DNA of 11,365 nucleotides from Lachnospiraceae bacterium UBA7199 (lineage in GTDB: Bacteria > Bacillota > Clostridia > Lachnospirales > Lachnospiraceae): NCBI GenBank assembly GCA_002490775.1, contig DKUR01000110.1, positions 904 through 12,268 of the forward strand, in the 5' to 3' direction. Within the stretch, counting starts at the first letter, position 1, and the number at the start of each line of letters is the position of its first letter. Below the pieces are notes generated by a model that saw nothing but the letters and a program-made list of their open reading frames with translations, was not told the DNA's origin and did not search any database. Of this stretch, positions 1 through 7,503 are shown in pieces. The position numbers were made by a program, and so were the translations under genes.

Positions 1-89
1 AACGGGCAGAACAGGTAAAACAAAATAAGGGATGATAAATGTCATAATTATGGGCACTTACAGTTCACCTGAAATCAGAAAGGAATACC

Positions 90-761
90 ATGTTAAAAAA
101 TTTAGAATGTATATATTGCAATGCTAAATTCTCTGTCGAGATATATGCCAATTTTAGCGTAATATGTTCATGTTGCAAAAGAAGTATTTATCTTGAATGC
201 GAATACGGATATGGACCAGTTACACCATGTCAAATATATTTGGGTGAAAAAATAGTTGGAATTGTCGAATCTAAGGCATCAGGTTATTGCCTAAGTATGG
301 ATACTAAAAAAATTAACCTTGATAAAACTTATTTAGATGCCATATCAGAAGCGGAAGAAGTGATAAAAAAACACCTGAAAATTTTTCACCCTAACGAAAA
401 GCTGCAAGTTGTAACTCAAGGTGGGAGCCTTTGTTTTTATGGTGATTGGTTTGGCAGACCTTATGACAATTTTCATAAAATTGTACATACAAATTACGAT
501 GGCGAGATACTTGAAATCAAATTTGATCACTGGGAACGTCTAATAATATATGAACCCGAAAATATAATAAGCACAAAACATGAGTTAAAAATAACAAAAG
601 CAAAAAAAATCAAATGGATGTATATTCCATACGGAACTAAGAGAACAGATTATACTACAATTACATATACTACCGAATGTGGAAATCTTTCTAAAACAAC
701 ACCATATGGAATCGAACACTTAAAAATAAAAGAACCTTTTTGGGCTGTTTATATGGGGTGA
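90..761 (+). CDS. Hypothetical protein with N-terminal zinc-ribbon-like cysteines
   Basis: I do not recognise this 223-residue protein. Seen: an N-terminal cysteine cluster (C7-x2-C10, then C26, C28 and C29) in the first 30 residues, which could bind zinc as a small ribbon. It is followed by a charged helical stretch (about residues 80-100) and a C-terminal half rich in aromatic and beta-type residues (Tyr, Trp, Thr). There is no signal peptide or membrane segment, so it is probably cytosolic. The ATG is preceded by AAAGGAA about 6 nt upstream, which supports this start. It is the only plus-strand gene here and is convergent with the broken AlbA_2 gene. It is more AT-rich by eye than the genes to the right. 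The function is unknown. Confidence 0.75.
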   Translation: MLKNLECIYCNAKFSVEIYANFSVICSCCKRSIYLECEYGYGPVTPCQIYLGEKIVGIVESKASGYCLSMDTKKINLDKTYLDAISEAEEVIKKHLKIFHPNEKLQVVTQGGSLCFYGDWFGRPYDNFHKIVHTNYDGEILEIKFDHWERLIIYEPENIISTKHELKITKAKKIKWMYIPYGTKRTDYTTITYTTECGNLSKTTPYGIEHLKIKEPFWAVYMG

Positions 762-862
762 ATCTTCAAAAACTCAAGTAAGTCCAACAAACACCAAATA
801 TATGCAGAAATTATTTAGGGGTACTGTTTTGGTATCATGGTGTTATCACAAGACTATAATTG

Positions 863-1120
863 CTATCCCTTAGATAATTTATAGACGGCATTATTCGTAT
901 TACCGCTTACTTCAACATATCCAGTATCTACAAGCATAGTCAAATATCTGTAAGTAGTTGATTTCGATTTTTTAATTACCATTTCAGCTACTTGGGGTGT
1001 TATTTTTCCGTTTTTGTCCAAATATTTAATAATAGGTAAAACCTTATCATAGTTCTTTTTCGTCAAAACTTCGGTCATTTTTTTGACCGAAGTTTTTATT
1101 TTCAATCTCAAATCTTTCAT
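863..1120 (-). CDS. Winged-helix C-terminal domain of the broken AlbA_2 regulator, possibly translated alone
   Basis: This 85-residue reading frame carries a winged-helix DNA-binding domain: helices around KVLPIIKYL and QVAEMVIKK, a recognition helix at KSKSTTYRYLTMLVDTG, then a beta wing (YVEVSGNTNNAVYKL). In the family this is the last domain of the AlbA_2/ATPase protein. Here it overlaps the ATPase frame by 74 nt in a different frame. It has an ATG with AAGGA 3 nt upstream, a short but possible spacing, so independent translation is conceivable. The simpler reading is that it is the 3' part of the frameshifted gene. Confidence 0.55.
   Translation of the reverse strand: MKDLRLKIKTSVKKMTEVLTKKNYDKVLPIIKYLDKNGKITPQVAEMVIKKSKSTTYRYLTMLVDTGYVEVSGNTNNAVYKLSKG
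1065..1096. repeat. Perfect 13-bp inverted repeat with homopolymer loop, inside coding sequence
   Basis: The arms AAAACTTCGGTCA and TGACCGAAGTTTT flank a 6-base T loop (plus strand). The T7 tract at 1078-1084 includes the loop and is the site where the frame changes in the AlbA_2/ATPase gene. It resembles neither end of an intrinsic terminator, since the G+C part is in the loop-proximal half and no long T tract follows outside. Such a palindrome inside an ORF is unusual and could promote slippage. Confidence 0.85.
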
Positions 1121-2201
1121 GAATCCTTATTGTCGTAATCATATAAGTTCTGTCCGCATCCGTTTCAAACTCCGGAAATGGCGAACCGTTCCTTTTCAAT
1201 TCACGCAAAATTTTTGATATACCTGTTGATTTCTTCTCAGACAAATCAATTTCCTTGAAAAATTCTCCAATCTTTGGATTCCTATATCTTCTTGCCCGGA
1301 CTTTACCCGCCGCAAACTTTTCCATATCAATATAATAATCCGGTCCTGGAAAATTGATAATCTGAATCTGGTCTAAATAAATCCGAATCTCTACCGGAAC
1401 ATCCTCTTTGTAATTCTTGTGCAAAACCGCATTTACAAGCGCTTCCTCCAACGCATTGTACGGGTAGTTGAAAAAGCGGTCTGCTTCCGCCCTTCCATCG
1501 ACCTTTACCACCTTTTCCTCAATCACGGTTGTTTTAATATAGTCCAGTGCGTCTCTTACCTGCTTCCAGATTGGACCGTAAAATGTCTTCTCAGTAAAAT
1601 CAGATGCCTCCGCTTCTATATCATGAAAACGCACCAGTTCAATCTTACTTCCTGCAATTAACTTATCCGGTCTTTCCCCAAACATAAGCAATCCGATATT
1701 TTTGATTGCTATTCCCTCGTCTTTCTCCTCCGCCACTTCCTCAGAGACTAATAAGTCCTCCAAAGAGCGTACATTAAGTTCTGCTATCTCGCTCTGTTTG
1801 GCTTCTACTGTAAGCGATGCTGGTCGAATCCAATACTTCATAGTACGGTCTTGGTCTTTTCCCGATTCCCTTTTGGAATAAACATCAACAGGTGCCTGAT
1901 AAGGTCCTGCATCGCCTGCCGCACATTTCAGATACACCAAATTTACCCCTTGATATTCTACAATCTCAATCTTTGGAATATGGTGAGGCTCAATTTTGTT
2001 GCAGTATTGAAATATTTTCAGTTGAATGTCATCAAGCAATTCGTCCGGTACACCTATCGGCGGCAGAATGGGGAGTCCATTTTCTGTTTTTACACCAATC
2101 ACAAGATATCCGCCGTCCACCCCTGCAATATCGTTTGCATAGCCGCATATGGTATGCACAATTTCTGACGGATTAAATCCTTCCTTATATTCAATACGGT
2201 T

Positions 2202-2204
2202 TCA
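2202..2204 (-). other. In-frame TGA replacing a family-conserved Trp codon
   Basis: The codon lies after GRKVE and before NRIEYKEG, in frame between a well-placed ATG/RBS and the rest of the AlbA_2 domain. One G-to-A transition from TGG would produce it. Other genes here use TGG for Trp and end at TGA (for example the TetR gene and both genes at 8836-10600), so the standard code is in force and this is a nonsense mutation rather than recoding. Confidence 0.8.
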
Positions 2205-2323
2205 TTCTACTTTACGCCCTTCTAACAGGGTTTCTATTTTTATTGGAATCATATAATTATCTCCATTGTTAGTATGTATGCAATTGAATTGGAGAAACAA
2301 CATTTACCTAAATTTAAATTCAT

Positions 2324-3505
2324 TTATAATTTGTCGTGTCTTCCGCAGCATTTTTTAAATTTCTTGCCCGAACCACATGGGCATGGATCGTTGGGATAAA
2401 TTTTCTTATAAGGATTATCTCCTTGTCCGGACACATTGTTTTGAGAAGAATTATTTGGAATAATCGCTGCGTTACTTTCAAAGTCAACACATATCCCCAT
2501 CTCTTGCAATTCCTTCGATGCGCTTTTCAAAAGTTCCGCTGCCTCCGTACTTCCGGGAAAGATTGTCGGTCTTTGAGAAAAGCCGCCTTCCTCCATCGCT
2601 TTTCTCATCATTTCATTTGGTGTATGCCCCCTATGCATCTGCATTCTGGTATTATTATTTAATTCTTGGAGCAGTTGCACAAATTGTTCCATCTTAATAT
2701 CATCTAATGAATCCTCATAATTATCCATAAGATATTGAATAATATCAGTAAAATCCATATCAAATTGTATTTTATCCCATATGTCCAACGCAACATCATC
2801 TGCATCTTCATATATCATCCCGATTTCATATTGTAAAAACTCTCTGAAATTTTGATATGCCGGTTCCTGAGATAAATACAAGTTCCTTGCATAGTCCAAT
2901 ACTTCCTGAGCATTAGGAATATAAAAATCCTTTCCCACTTGTATGTCCAACAACTCTTTATAACGGTCATCATATGCCAAATACTCTGCGACAATAAATC
3001 TTTGCCCCTCTTCCAAATGACATTCCGTCATATCAGCAGGAAATTCATTACACAATTTTTCTAATTCTTCCTCCGAGATATGAAATCCTTTTCGTACATT
3101 ATACATTTTTCTAAGTACGTCTTTATCAAAAACACCATAAAATGCTTCGCCAAAGTCAAGGCACTGAGCTAACCATGACATTTTACGGGCATACTTCCGA
3201 AATTCCGGCGTATTCAGCTTTTCATATGCTTTCTTCACGTCTACCGGAACATCAAGCTGATCTCGCTTATTCAAAAATGCATAATCACTTTCGTGAAGAA
3301 CCAGAGCATCCTCCATTTCTTCAGATGCCGGAACAAACGGTTCATTTATCGCATGTTCCAGCAATGCTCTGCACTCTGGTGAAAGCACAGCGATTCGCCT
3401 TCTCATTACTGTTGGTATAAGTAACTCATTTGCTATTTTGTCTGCAAGTTCGTCCTTTTTTAGCCCTGATGTTCTTCTTATTTCCAAATCTCTTGCACTC
3501 TTCAA
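2324..3505 (-). CDS. SEC-C zinc-motif protein with N-terminal SAP/Rho-N-like helix pair
   Basis: A cytosolic protein of about 393 residues ending in a textbook SEC-C motif, PCPCGSGKKFKKCCGRH (C375, C377, C386, C387), the zinc-binding tail also found on SecA. The N-terminal stretch LLKSARDLEIRRTSGLKKDELADKIANE resembles a SAP/Rho-N-type helix pair. The middle is acidic and helical with no recognised domain. The start is doubtful: the first usable codon, TTG at 3505, has no SD sequence, and the N-terminal helix appears to begin upstream, where the frame stays open to a TGA at 3556-3554. The 5' end may therefore be damaged. No promoter is visible. It runs toward the AlbA_2 gene 71 nt downstream. 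The molecular role is unknown. Confidence 0.8.
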   Translation of the reverse strand: MKSARDLEIRRTSGLKKDELADKIANELLIPTVMRRRIAVLSPECRALLEHAINEPFVPASEEMEDALVLHESDYAFLNKRDQLDVPVDVKKAYEKLNTPEFRKYARKMSWLAQCLDFGEAFYGVFDKDVLRKMYNVRKGFHISEEELEKLCNEFPADMTECHLEEGQRFIVAEYLAYDDRYKELLDIQVGKDFYIPNAQEVLDYARNLYLSQEPAYQNFREFLQYEIGMIYEDADDVALDIWDKIQFDMDFTDIIQYLMDNYEDSLDDIKMEQFVQLLQELNNNTRMQMHRGHTPNEMMRKAMEEGGFSQRPTIFPGSTEAAELLKSASKELQEMGICVDFESNAAIIPNNSSQNNVSGQGDNPYKKIYPNDPCPCGSGKKFKKCCGRHDKL

Positions 3506-3553
3506 AAGATAAGAATTACATTTCTTTATCTTTTGAATGTATTTTGGGTGGTC

Positions 3554-3721
3554 TCATATAGCAGAGACCTTTGTTTTGGGAACACCTAGGGGTAGTTTTG
3601 GGCAATTGGGGCTCCTACTTTCTTGAAGTTTGTTTCTCAATGTTTCAGTTGTATCAACTGGTCCGTGATCCGCTAAACCAACAACTCATATGTCACACTG
3701 TTTACATTTTTCTATTATAAT
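3554..3721 (-). pseudogene. Decayed coding fragment upstream of the SEC-C gene, interrupted by TGA codons
   Basis: This is a gene-free stretch between the SEC-C protein and the hydrolase terminator. In the same frame as the SEC-C gene it reads EKCKQCDI, TGA (3688-3686), VVGLADHGPVDTTETLRNKL and so on to KLPLGVPKTKVSAI, then TGA (3556-3554). It has protein-like composition, a CxxC pair and no start codon or RBS. Either it is the remnant of a small zinc-ribbon protein, or it is the ruined 5' part of the SEC-C gene itself. I do not recognise the family. A 6-bp inverted repeat (GGTCTC/GAGACC) sits at 3551-3568. Confidence 0.4.
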
Positions 3722-3775
3722 TTATTATTCAAAAATTTCAACGTCTCAATCAAAAGATTTAATGCTGCAAATGAT

Positions 3776-3811
3776 AAAAAGCAGAAAGAACCTTTTCATT
3801 TTGTTCCTGCT
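3776..3811 (-). terminator. Intrinsic terminator of the hydrolase-PEBP gene
   Basis: Starting 12 nt after the hydrolase stop codon, the minus strand reads AGCAGGAAC, an 11-base A-rich loop, GTTC-TTT-CTGCT, then TTTTT. The two arms pair with one 3-base bulge and are followed directly by the T run. The position ends the tetR-hydrolase transcript. Confidence 0.65.
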
Positions 3812-3823
3812 GGAAAGTGTCTG

Positions 3824-5716
3824 TTAAGTCTTTTCGGATGTAGCAAAACCATAAATTTTTCCTTTCTGAATAATATGGCGACTAGCCTTACTCAAAACTT
3901 TTCGTTTGAAAGAAAAGGAGGGTAGATCAAGTTTACAATCTAATACATAAACAGTAAAGCAATACTTGTGAGATTTTCCTTTAGGCGGTTTCGGTCCTGC
4001 ATAACAATGAAAGCCATACCCGATTCCTTGTATCGCACCTTGTAATGAAGATACTGATTTCCCTGGCGGAATTGCTTTCATAATTTTATCTGTTGCAGGA
4101 ATATTCCAAATAATCCAATGCGTAAATCCCTTTATCGGATGGCTCAAGTCCTCAAGCGTAATCATCAAAGTAACTGCATTTGTAGATAGATTTTGAATGA
4201 TAAATTCTGGTGAAATATCCTGCCCTCTGCCTGTATTTTCAATAGGGAATTTTCCACCATCATTTAACCCTACACATTCAAATTCAAGAATATTACTTTC
4301 GATATTACTTTCCATATCATTTTCCACTTTCATCCTCCAATGCATCCTATAAAATATCTTGTATAATCCTACTGAAAAAAGCAAACTTGAACTTACCAAC
4401 AAAACAACACATACGTCTTTTACAAAATACCATACTACCCATATTGGAACACCAACCATTTCGGGCAAGCAAAGCAAAAGCAGCGGTAATATACCATGTC
4501 TTATAAAATCAAAAGCAATCAGCGGATTTGTCCGTTTCTTTTTCTTCCATCTTTTTATTGTTGCTATTGGATATACTGCTGTTATCAATAACGCAAAATA
4601 TGCCCCATTCAGCAGCAAATGCCTTACAATATATGGGTTGCCAGATACTTCATATTGCTCTTTACCCAAAAGAGCAAATATCACATTTTTGCTTATAATA
4701 TCTGCCAACTGATTGGTTACCAGATAGTCATTCATATTAATAAGAATCACGATTCCTAATCCACTTTCCGGCAGCAAAAACATATTTGAAATATAATTCT
4801 CAACCAATCCAGAATGCCCCAATACAGGCTCTGTATATTCTTCTGTCAAAGTCCATCCCATTCCGTAATAATAGGGCGTATTATCATCTACATATACATT
4901 CTCATAAAACATAATATTTAAGCTGTCTTGACTGATAATTCCCATTCCCCCATTTAGATACATCTGCAAATACTTTGCCATATCTGATACGCTTGAACTC
5001 AAATAACCTGCCGGAACGGTAGACCACGAATGTTCATCGGGATAATCTGGCTTCCCTGCAATCGGAAACCCAAAATAATTTCGATACCCTCTGATTAATC
5101 CATTTTCTTTACTTTGTTCAAATGTCGCCGTCGTGTGTTCCATATGCAGCGGCAGAAAAATATTTTTATTCATATACTCAGAGTAACTAACTCCACTGAC
5201 TGCTTCTATCATCTCGCCCAACAAGCCATAATTGACATTTGCATATTGATGCTGTCCGTAACTCTCTGTTATTTTTGCATTGCCAAAACGCTGATATGTG
5301 CCCAATCCGCCTGTCTGGTTCAAAAGCTGTCTTACCGTGATTCTATCTCCGTCTGATGCATTTATAAAATAAGCTGTAGGGTCAATATAAGTTGAAATTT
5401 TTTCGTCTAAATCAATTTTATCTTCTTCCACAAGCCGCATAATGGCTAACGCAGTAAATGATTTGCTTACAGACCCTAAAATAAAAGGTGTATCTATACT
5501 TTTACAATTTCCATAAGTTTTGGCAAGCAGAACTTCTTTTGCATCTACAATGGCAACTGCCATTCCCGGGATATGTAATTCCTCCAGATCCTTCTTTAAT
5601 TGGTTGTCAATATTACCATATTTCACACTTGCATTTGCCCGAACCGTATTATTTCCAAATGTGATGGCATAAGCCAGTAACATCATTACGCAAATAGCTT
5701 TTTTATATGCTATCAT
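3824..5716 (-). CDS. Membrane serine hydrolase (class C beta-lactamase/PBP4* family) fused to a PEBP/YbhB domain
   Basis: A 630-residue fusion. Residues 1-29 form a signal peptide or anchor (MIAYKK then a hydrophobic run). Residues 35-345 are a beta-lactamase-family serine hydrolase with nucleophile motif SVSK (S82, K85), YAN (Y158-N160) and HSG (301-303). Such enzymes act on D-alanyl peptides or esters outside the membrane. About three hydrophobic segments follow (about 360-455). Residues about 480-626 are a PEBP/YbhB domain: DISPEF, EDLSHPIKGFTHWIIWNIPA, YAGPKPPKGKSHKY, HIIQKGKIYGF. The topology is inferred: the hydrolase is outside, and the PEBP side depends on whether two or three segments cross. 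The ATG overlaps the tetR stop (ATGA), with GAGGAG 2 nt upstream, so translation is coupled. Substrates are unknown; cell-wall or antibiotic-related hydrolysis under TetR control is plausible. Confidence 0.85.
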   Translation of the reverse strand: MIAYKKAICVMMLLAYAITFGNNTVRANASVKYGNIDNQLKKDLEELHIPGMAVAIVDAKEVLLAKTYGNCKSIDTPFILGSVSKSFTALAIMRLVEEDKIDLDEKISTYIDPTAYFINASDGDRITVRQLLNQTGGLGTYQRFGNAKITESYGQHQYANVNYGLLGEMIEAVSGVSYSEYMNKNIFLPLHMEHTTATFEQSKENGLIRGYRNYFGFPIAGKPDYPDEHSWSTVPAGYLSSSVSDMAKYLQMYLNGGMGIISQDSLNIMFYENVYVDDNTPYYYGMGWTLTEEYTEPVLGHSGLVENYISNMFLLPESGLGIVILINMNDYLVTNQLADIISKNVIFALLGKEQYEVSGNPYIVRHLLLNGAYFALLITAVYPIATIKRWKKKKRTNPLIAFDFIRHGILPLLLLCLPEMVGVPIWVVWYFVKDVCVVLLVSSSLLFSVGLYKIFYRMHWRMKVENDMESNIESNILEFECVGLNDGGKFPIENTGRGQDISPEFIIQNLSTNAVTLMITLEDLSHPIKGFTHWIIWNIPATDKIMKAIPPGKSVSSLQGAIQGIGYGFHCYAGPKPPKGKSHKYCFTVYVLDCKLDLPSFSFKRKVLSKASRHIIQKGKIYGFATSEKT

Positions 5717-6282
5717 TTCTCCTCTAATTTTTTCATCCCTTCAATCAAAATATCTATTGACAAATTAAAACTATCTTCTATTGGCTGTACATTTCCAAAG
5801 GCATGATGATTTTCAAGTAATGCAAATCCCTCTAAAAATCCTCTGAACATTCTAACTAAGTGAGCGCAATTATCTTGCGAAATATTCAGTGATTTCGTTA
5901 TTTTGAATAATACCGAAAACATCTTTGAAGTTACTTCTCTGGTCTGTTCATTTTCAAATTGGTTGTACCAAAGCATAGCACTGAAAATCCCTTGGTTTTC
6001 TGTTGCATACTTATGGAAAGCATGACACATAGCTCTAATTGCATCATATCCAGTAAGTCCTATTACAGCTTGGATAATTCTATCTTCCATTTCCTTCCAC
6101 CCATAAAGCATAATCTGCCTTTTTAGGTCATCAAGTCCATCAACATGATTATAAAGTGATGGTGACTTAACACCTAATTGTGCTGCGAGTGTTTTCAACG
6201 AAAGATTATCTATGCCTGTTTTATTCGCTAAATGTGCGGCTTCTCTGATAACCAATTCTTTATCTATTTTTGTTTTAGGCAA
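5713..6282 (-). CDS. TetR-family regulator with WHG-type C-terminal domain
   Basis: A 189-residue dimeric repressor-type protein. The N-terminal helix-turn-helix spans about residues 10-55 (NLSLKTLAAQLGVKSPSLYNHVDGLDDL). The C-terminal ligand/dimer domain has the WHG-family pattern (GYDAIRAMCHAFHKYATENQ...FRGFLEGFALLE). The start is TTG at 6282-6280, chosen because GGAGG lies 7 nt upstream and the protein begins PKTKIDKELVIREAA as relatives do. It overlaps the hydrolase gene by 4 nt (ATGA), so the two are co-transcribed from the promoter at 6316-6344. The palindrome in that promoter suggests autoregulation, with the hydrolase-PEBP fusion as the regulated product. The inducer is unknown. Confidence 0.92.
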   Translation of the reverse strand: MPKTKIDKELVIREAAHLANKTGIDNLSLKTLAAQLGVKSPSLYNHVDGLDDLKRQIMLYGWKEMEDRIIQAVIGLTGYDAIRAMCHAFHKYATENQGIFSAMLWYNQFENEQTREVTSKMFSVLFKITKSLNISQDNCAHLVRMFRGFLEGFALLENHHAFGNVQPIEDSFNLSIDILIEGMKKLEEK

Positions 6283-6283
6283 A

Positions 6284-6291
6284 ATAGCACC
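6284..6291 (-). promoter_or_regulatory. Strong RBS that fixes the TTG start of the TetR gene
   Basis: The minus strand reads GGAGG, a 7-nt spacer, then TTG CCT AAA. No ATG or GTG in frame is better placed, so the unusual TTG start is well supported. Confidence 0.75.
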
Positions 6292-6315
6292 TCCTATATT
6301 CCTAATCAGATTTCT

Positions 6316-6344
6316 ATTTTAACAAATCATATTAGTTAAGTCAA
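6316..6344 (-). promoter_or_regulatory. Sigma-A-type promoter of the tetR-hydrolase operon
   Basis: The -35 is TTGACT (6344-6339) and the -10 is TAAAAT (6321-6316), separated by 17 bp. Each hexamer has five of six consensus bases. It lies about 35 bp upstream of the TTG start of the TetR gene. Confidence 0.8.
6319..6339. promoter_or_regulatory. Operator-like palindrome inside the tetR promoter
   Basis: A 21-bp imperfect palindrome with arms TTAAC/GTTAA and inner half-sites AAT/ATT, 16 of 21 positions symmetric, fills the spacer between -35 and -10. The size and position fit a TetR dimer that blocks RNA polymerase. That the adjacent regulator binds here is an inference. Confidence 0.6.
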
Positions 6345-6369
6345 GGGTTCTCTCATGCTGCACCATTTA

Positions 6370-6459
6370 CTATAAGAGGGAATCGGCATTAGCCGATTCC
6401 CCCATTTCTTTCAACCTGGCAATTATATCTCCGACAAGCTCTTTTGCCTCATTGTTATT
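6370..6459 (-). pseudogene. Short protein-like C-terminal remnant
   Basis: Between the two-domain protein and tetR the minus strand has an open stretch that reads NNNEAKELVGDIIARLKEMG and then ESANADSLL, stop. The composition is that of an amphipathic helix. There is no start codon and TGA TAA lies directly upstream in frame. It may be a leftover 3' end of a deleted gene or chance. I do not recognise the family. Confidence 0.3.
6378..6401. repeat. Perfect 10-bp hairpin downstream of the two-domain protein gene
   Basis: GGGAATCGGC, loop ATTA, GCCGATTCCC. It is very stable and lies 80 nt after the stop of the gene at 6481-7494, between that gene and the tetR promoter. There is no T run on the minus side and only a weak one (CCCATTTCTTT) on the plus side, so it may be a transcript-end stabilising hairpin or an imperfect terminator. 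Confidence 0.65.
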
Positions 6460-6480
6460 TTATCATATCTTATTTGGTAA

Positions 6481-7494
6481 CTATCTAAATCTTTGCATAC
6501 TATATTTAAATTCTTCCAATCCTTTTAATCTTTTTACCCTGCGAAGTTTAATACCACACACATTACATATCTGCTCAAGTCCGGCTTCCACAATTACATT
6601 TGACACCCTTATTTCCTTCGGTGCTCCAAATTGAAAAATAAAACCGATCAGAATTTCCGCCAGCATTACAACCGCATCATCCTCCGGCCCGAGCATTTCA
6701 AACTTAATGACGGTTCCTGTAGTCGCATCTCCTAATAGCGACAATGCCGGATTTGCAGGGCGATCATACTTTTTATCCGTAACAGATGCTCCTAGCACAG
6801 ATACATCCGCCTCTAAAACAGCATTGCATTTCGGGACTTTTGCCAAGTCTGAGAGCAAATCTTCATCTGTAATCATTAAATTTCCAAATTGAAAAGCTGT
6901 AAAAGGAAGTGGTTCTTCACCAAAATTCCATGTTTTCTTATCTTTTCCAAAAGAAAACAGAAACATATTTCTTGATTCAAAATCAATCTGCATATCTGTC
7001 TCATTGTAGTAACGCAGAGCCAGTTCCAAATCCTGCAAATACTCACTCATACGCAATACTTCTTCCTCATCCATATTATATGGGTAATATCCCGGCTCAA
7101 AAGACAGAAAATACAGCCACTGATTTTTTCCGCGATATGTATATCCCAATTCCTTAATAATCTTTCTTTGTTTCTCTGATAATTCATCTCGATTTCCCCA
7201 ATAACAGGTAAGATTTCTTTGATTAAACATCGCATATTCTGTAGCCAGATTCATACTCTCCTGCATGGTAAGCATAAGAAAGCTATTTAATCCCTCGTAT
7301 CCTTCATAAACAGCTATTCCATAACAATCACCGCCTCGCCCCAGTATACTGAAGAAAACTATATCCTCTTCATTTCCATATCTGATGCCGATTAAATCCA
7401 TATCCCAGAACTTTTCCCATGGTTTCAGTTCCTTAATACGTGTTCCTGCCTCATATAATGTCTTCCATTGTTCTAAAGATGCCTCTTTTCTCAT
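6481..7494 (-). CDS. Uncharacterised two-domain protein resembling DUF7309-DUF6930
   Basis: A 337-residue soluble protein. The N-terminal half (SLEQWKTLYEAGTRIKELKPWEKFWDMDLIGI ... GDCYGIAVYEGYEGLNSFLML) has the pattern I associate with DUF7309. The C-terminal half, which ends in an alpha/beta stretch (AVVMLAEILIGFIFQFGAPKEIRVSNVIVEAGLEQICNVCGIKLRRV), resembles DUF6930. These names are from memory and the function is unknown. The ATG follows the ykgJ-like stop by 9 nt. AAGGGGGA, which overlaps that stop codon, is the SD, so the two genes are one transcript and probably coupled. The length is close to full for this architecture. No catalytic residues can be named. Confidence 0.75.
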   Translation of the reverse strand: MRKEASLEQWKTLYEAGTRIKELKPWEKFWDMDLIGIRYGNEEDIVFFSILGRGGDCYGIAVYEGYEGLNSFLMLTMQESMNLATEYAMFNQRNLTCYWGNRDELSEKQRKIIKELGYTYRGKNQWLYFLSFEPGYYPYNMDEEEVLRMSEYLQDLELALRYYNETDMQIDFESRNMFLFSFGKDKKTWNFGEEPLPFTAFQFGNLMITDEDLLSDLAKVPKCNAVLEADVSVLGASVTDKKYDRPANPALSLLGDATTGTVIKFEMLGPEDDAVVMLAEILIGFIFQFGAPKEIRVSNVIVEAGLEQICNVCGIKLRRVKRLKGLEEFKYSMQRFR

Positions 7495-7503
7495 ATGTCC
7501 CCC

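Larger units (their letters stand above)
863..2252 (-). pseudogene. AlbA_2 (Schlafen-type) / GHKL-ATPase transcriptional regulator, disrupted by a nonsense codon and a frameshift
   Basis: The real start is the ATG at 2252-2250, with GGAGA about 7 nt upstream. It opens MIPIKIETLLEGRKVE, then an in-frame TGA (2204-2202), then NRIEYKEGFNPSEIVHTICG. Relatives have Trp at the TGA position, as far as I recall. The second part (to 1047) carries the AlbA_2 fold (HTICGYAND, GGYLVIGV) and a GHKL-type ATPase-like region with the N-box EEALVNAVLHKNY and NPKIGEFFKEIDLSEKKSTGI. The frame then ends early in FDEKEL. A C-terminal winged helix (863-1120) lies in the +1 frame, and removing one A from the A7 run at 1078-1084 joins it in frame. 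Repaired, the protein would be about 462 residues, normal for this family (RecG-like ATP-binding regulators). An internal start giving a truncated but active protein cannot be excluded. Confidence 0.85.

Noticed and set aside
1..35. C-terminal end of an upstream plus-strand gene
   Set aside because: One frame reads AEQVKQNKG then TGA and looks plausible, but about ten codons are too few to support a call and another frame also ends nearby.
1851..2176. Open frames of about 100 residues on the plus strand opposite the AlbA_2 gene
   Set aside because: They are antisense to a clearly conserved domain, lack RBS support and have shadow-like composition.
3587..3602. TAGGGGTAGTTTTGG resembling TAGGGGTACTGTTTTGG at 816-832, a possible repeated insertion end
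   Set aside because: The match is short, gapped and G/T-rich, the translated readings differ, and no target duplication is seen.
2202..3688. TGA used as a Trp codon (alternative genetic code)
   Set aside because: Three TGA codons sit where Trp is expected or possible, but well-supported genes in the window encode Trp with TGG and end at TGA at positions matching their families and operon overlaps. Nonsense mutation is simpler.
4359..4712. 117-residue plus-strand open frame opposite the hydrolase membrane segments
   Set aside because: Antisense to conserved coding sequence with no RBS; Thr/Ser/Lys-rich shadow of hydrophobic codons.
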